DNA of 39,340 bases from a virus. Every line of letters starts with the position of its first letter. The stretch's first letter is position 1. This document shows positions 37,765 through 39,340 of this stretch, one piece after another. The stretch covers positions 1 to 39,340 of IMG/VR virus record IMGVR_UViG_3300007735_000712, one strand, 5' to 3'. The notes beneath the pieces were generated by a model that worked only from the letters and a program-made list of their open reading frames with translations, was not told the origin of the DNA and searched no databases. The position numbers and the translations under genes are program-made.

Positions 37765-39340
37765 TACACAACACGCCCCGGACGCAACGCATTAAACCCA
37801 TTCGTAACCTCAAACACAGAAAACGAAAGAGGATAATCACTCGTCGTGATCGTATACGTCACAGCCTGACTAAGTGCCTGAGAATCAAATCTCGCAACAT
37901 CAGAATGAGAAGTCTTCGACGTAGCAGCCTTAGAACCAAGCGCCACACTATCACCATCAGCAGCAAGACCCTTAGAAGCCGTAACAGAAAACGACCCGAC
38001 ACCAATACCCGGATAAAGCAACGGGTACGTAGGACTCAAAGACGCAACAGGATACGTCGTACTAGACGGGTAAACAATCGTCCCACCAAACAAACTATAC
38101 GTAAACAACGAGTGACGATACCGACGCTTCTGCGCCGGATCACCCTCAGCATACGCCTTCGTCACAATCGTCGAATTAATCTTCGTTCCATCAACATCGT
38201 ACGGAACATTGCTAGGAATGATCATCTGATCAAGCCTAATGACGCGATCAATACTGCTCGTAGCCGAAGTCGCCCCACGCTTCAATGCGTACACACGATT
38301 CGCCGTCGTATCAGGATCAGTCGCACTTGCACAAATCTCAACCTCACCCTGCTTCACTCGCGTCCAACCAAACTGGGAACGCAAATCACACAAGAACCCG
38401 CCACTCGCAAGACTGACGTAATAATGCGAATCATTGATATTCGCCGAACCGTAAACGCCAGACGACGCAACACCAGAACCAAACCCATCAGGCCCATCAA
38501 AAAGACTCTTATCAAACGTAAAGACCTGCGGCCCCGCAACAAGATCGCCCCACATATTCGCAATCTTCTTCGTCATCGTATTCACAAGCGTCGCACCATC
38601 AGTCAAATACACACCATCATTGGCGGCAAAGAACACGCCAGCACTTGTGCGCTGCACACTCGCCGCGCTGATGCAACCAACCTGCTGAGAGAAAGCACGA
38701 ATGTTCGCCGTGATACCACCACGACTAAGAGACGCATTCGCAACGCCACCACTCTGCGTCAACAAGTAACCACTCAGCATCACACAATTTTTCGTACCAA
38801 GAACCATCATGTTGCCAGAACCAACAGGAACAAGCGCAACAACCTGACCAATGTCCTCAATGTCAATGTAATTCAACTGGGGAAACGCTGCTCGCGTAGC
38901 CTGCACAAGACCATCGGCCCTAGTCACTGTCGCGTCAGCAGCCTCGCGGACACTCCACATAATCCTATTCGGATGACTCTTAGACCTACCAGACGCAACA
39001 TCAACAGTACGAACATCGCCGATAACGAGACGCGAATCACCACCAGACGTAAACGTACCGATACAACCAGCAGACGCAACATACTCCCCATCAGAACGCT
39101 GGCCGACCTGCGGAAGCACCGGATAATAATCAGCGTTCGTAAACGGCGTCGAAGGAACATAGATAGGCGCTGGGTCAACAGTGATCGTCGTACCACCAGC
39201 AGAAACAATGCGGCCCGTATACTCGTCGGATCCACCATTCGACAAGTGGATATACCCGCCAACAGCAACAACCGCGACAACACCAGCACCAACAGTGATA
39301 CGCGGATCACCACTAGCAGTATTCACACTCAGCGATCCGG
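37764..39340 (-). CDS. Tail protein, C-terminal part (runs off the right edge)
   Basis: The frame is open to the right edge and ends at 37764 (GRVV then TAG). It is the C-terminal part of the same tail protein whose start lies at 1679. The first 404 residues seen here (to base 38125) repeat the stretch at 1-1216; the last 120 residues are found only here. It is coupled to the collar gene by TAGTG. See the left-edge entry for role. Confidence 0.8.
   Translation of the reverse strand, partial: GSLSVNTASGDPRITVGAGVVAVVAVGGYIHLSNGGSDEYTGRIVSAGGTTITVDPAPIYVPSTPFTNADYYPVLPQVGQRSDGEYVASAGCIGTFTSGGDSRLVIGDVRTVDVASGRSKSHPNRIMWSVREAADATVTRADGLVQATRAAFPQLNYIDIEDIGQVVALVPVGSGNMMVLGTKNCVMLSGYLLTQSGGVANASLSRGGITANIRAFSQQVGCISAASVQRTSAGVFFAANDGVYLTDGATLVNTMTKKIANMWGDLVAGPQVFTFDKSLFDGPDGFGSGVASSGVYGSANINDSHYYVSLASGGFLCDLRSQFGWTRVKQGEVEICASATDPDTTANRVYALKRGATSATSSIDRVIRLDQMIIPSNVPYDVDGTKINSTIVTKAYAEGDPAQKRRYRHSLFTYSLFGGTIVYPSSTTYPVASLSPTYPLLYPGIGVGSFSVTASKGLAADGDSVALGSKAATSKTSHSDVARFDSQALSQAVTYTITTSDYPLSFSVFEVTNGFNALRPGRVV
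38125..39340. repeat. Right copy of the terminal overlap
   Basis: Gapless match to 1-1216 at about 96.6 % identity. See the left copy. The unique genome length is about 38,124 bases if both ends represent the same place. Confidence 0.95.

Overview
The window looks like a complete or near-complete genome of a short-tailed (podovirus-like) double-stranded DNA phage. Every convincing gene is on the minus strand. The order is that of a tailed phage: small and large terminase, portal, scaffold, SU10-type major capsid protein, head-tail adaptor and tail proteins. There is a 1,953-residue virion protein but no tape measure, tube or sheath. I found no integrase, repressor, DNA polymerase, primase or helicase, so the phage is probably lytic and relies on host replication enzymes. 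An actinobacterial host is a reasonable but unproven guess. It rests on an Rpf-like muralytic protein, an NlpC/P60 enzyme and a CHAP lysin, many GTG starts, and several genes that seem to be transcribed without a leader.

The window ends overlap. Bases 1-1216 match 38125-39340 without gaps at about 96.6 % identity (about 41 differences by hand count, almost all silent). The cut lies inside one tail gene, and joining its two parts gives one in-frame protein of 679 aa. The simplest reading is a circularly permuted or circular genome of about 38.1 kb, with the two contig ends coming from two close strains.

Layout, read from high to low coordinates as transcribed: 39340-34350 tail and virion genes; 34333-28472 the giant virion protein; 28438-25613 lysis genes (NlpC/P60, XhlA-like membrane protein, CHAP endolysin, holin) plus a metallophosphoesterase; 25420-20430 a tightly overlapping recombination operon (RecT-like annealing protein, Cas4-like nuclease, SSB, Rpf-like protein, Gfo/Idh/MocA oxidoreductase, zinc ribbon, a possible pyrophosphatase, RuvC); 20381-16453 at least sixteen small early proteins, many with CxxC pairs; 16452-15994 a G-tract-rich non-coding region; 15981-12309 packaging genes, a tRNA-Leu and small basic proteins; 12309-1 Dps-like ferritin, fibres, portal, scaffold, capsid, a two-domain glycosyltransferase, adaptor and tail.

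Two expression styles stand out. Eight late genes lack a ribosome binding site but have a TANNNT -10 box exactly 6 or 7 bases before the start codon, which predicts leaderless mRNA. Early and lysis operons begin with a strong ribosome binding site folded into a small hairpin, and genes inside them are linked by GTGA, ATGA or TGATG overlaps. The most unusual contents are the Dps-like protein with all five ferroxidase positions at E. coli Dps spacing, the tRNA placed with 4 bases on each side between the terminase genes, the sugar-type oxidoreductase and the Rpf-like protein.
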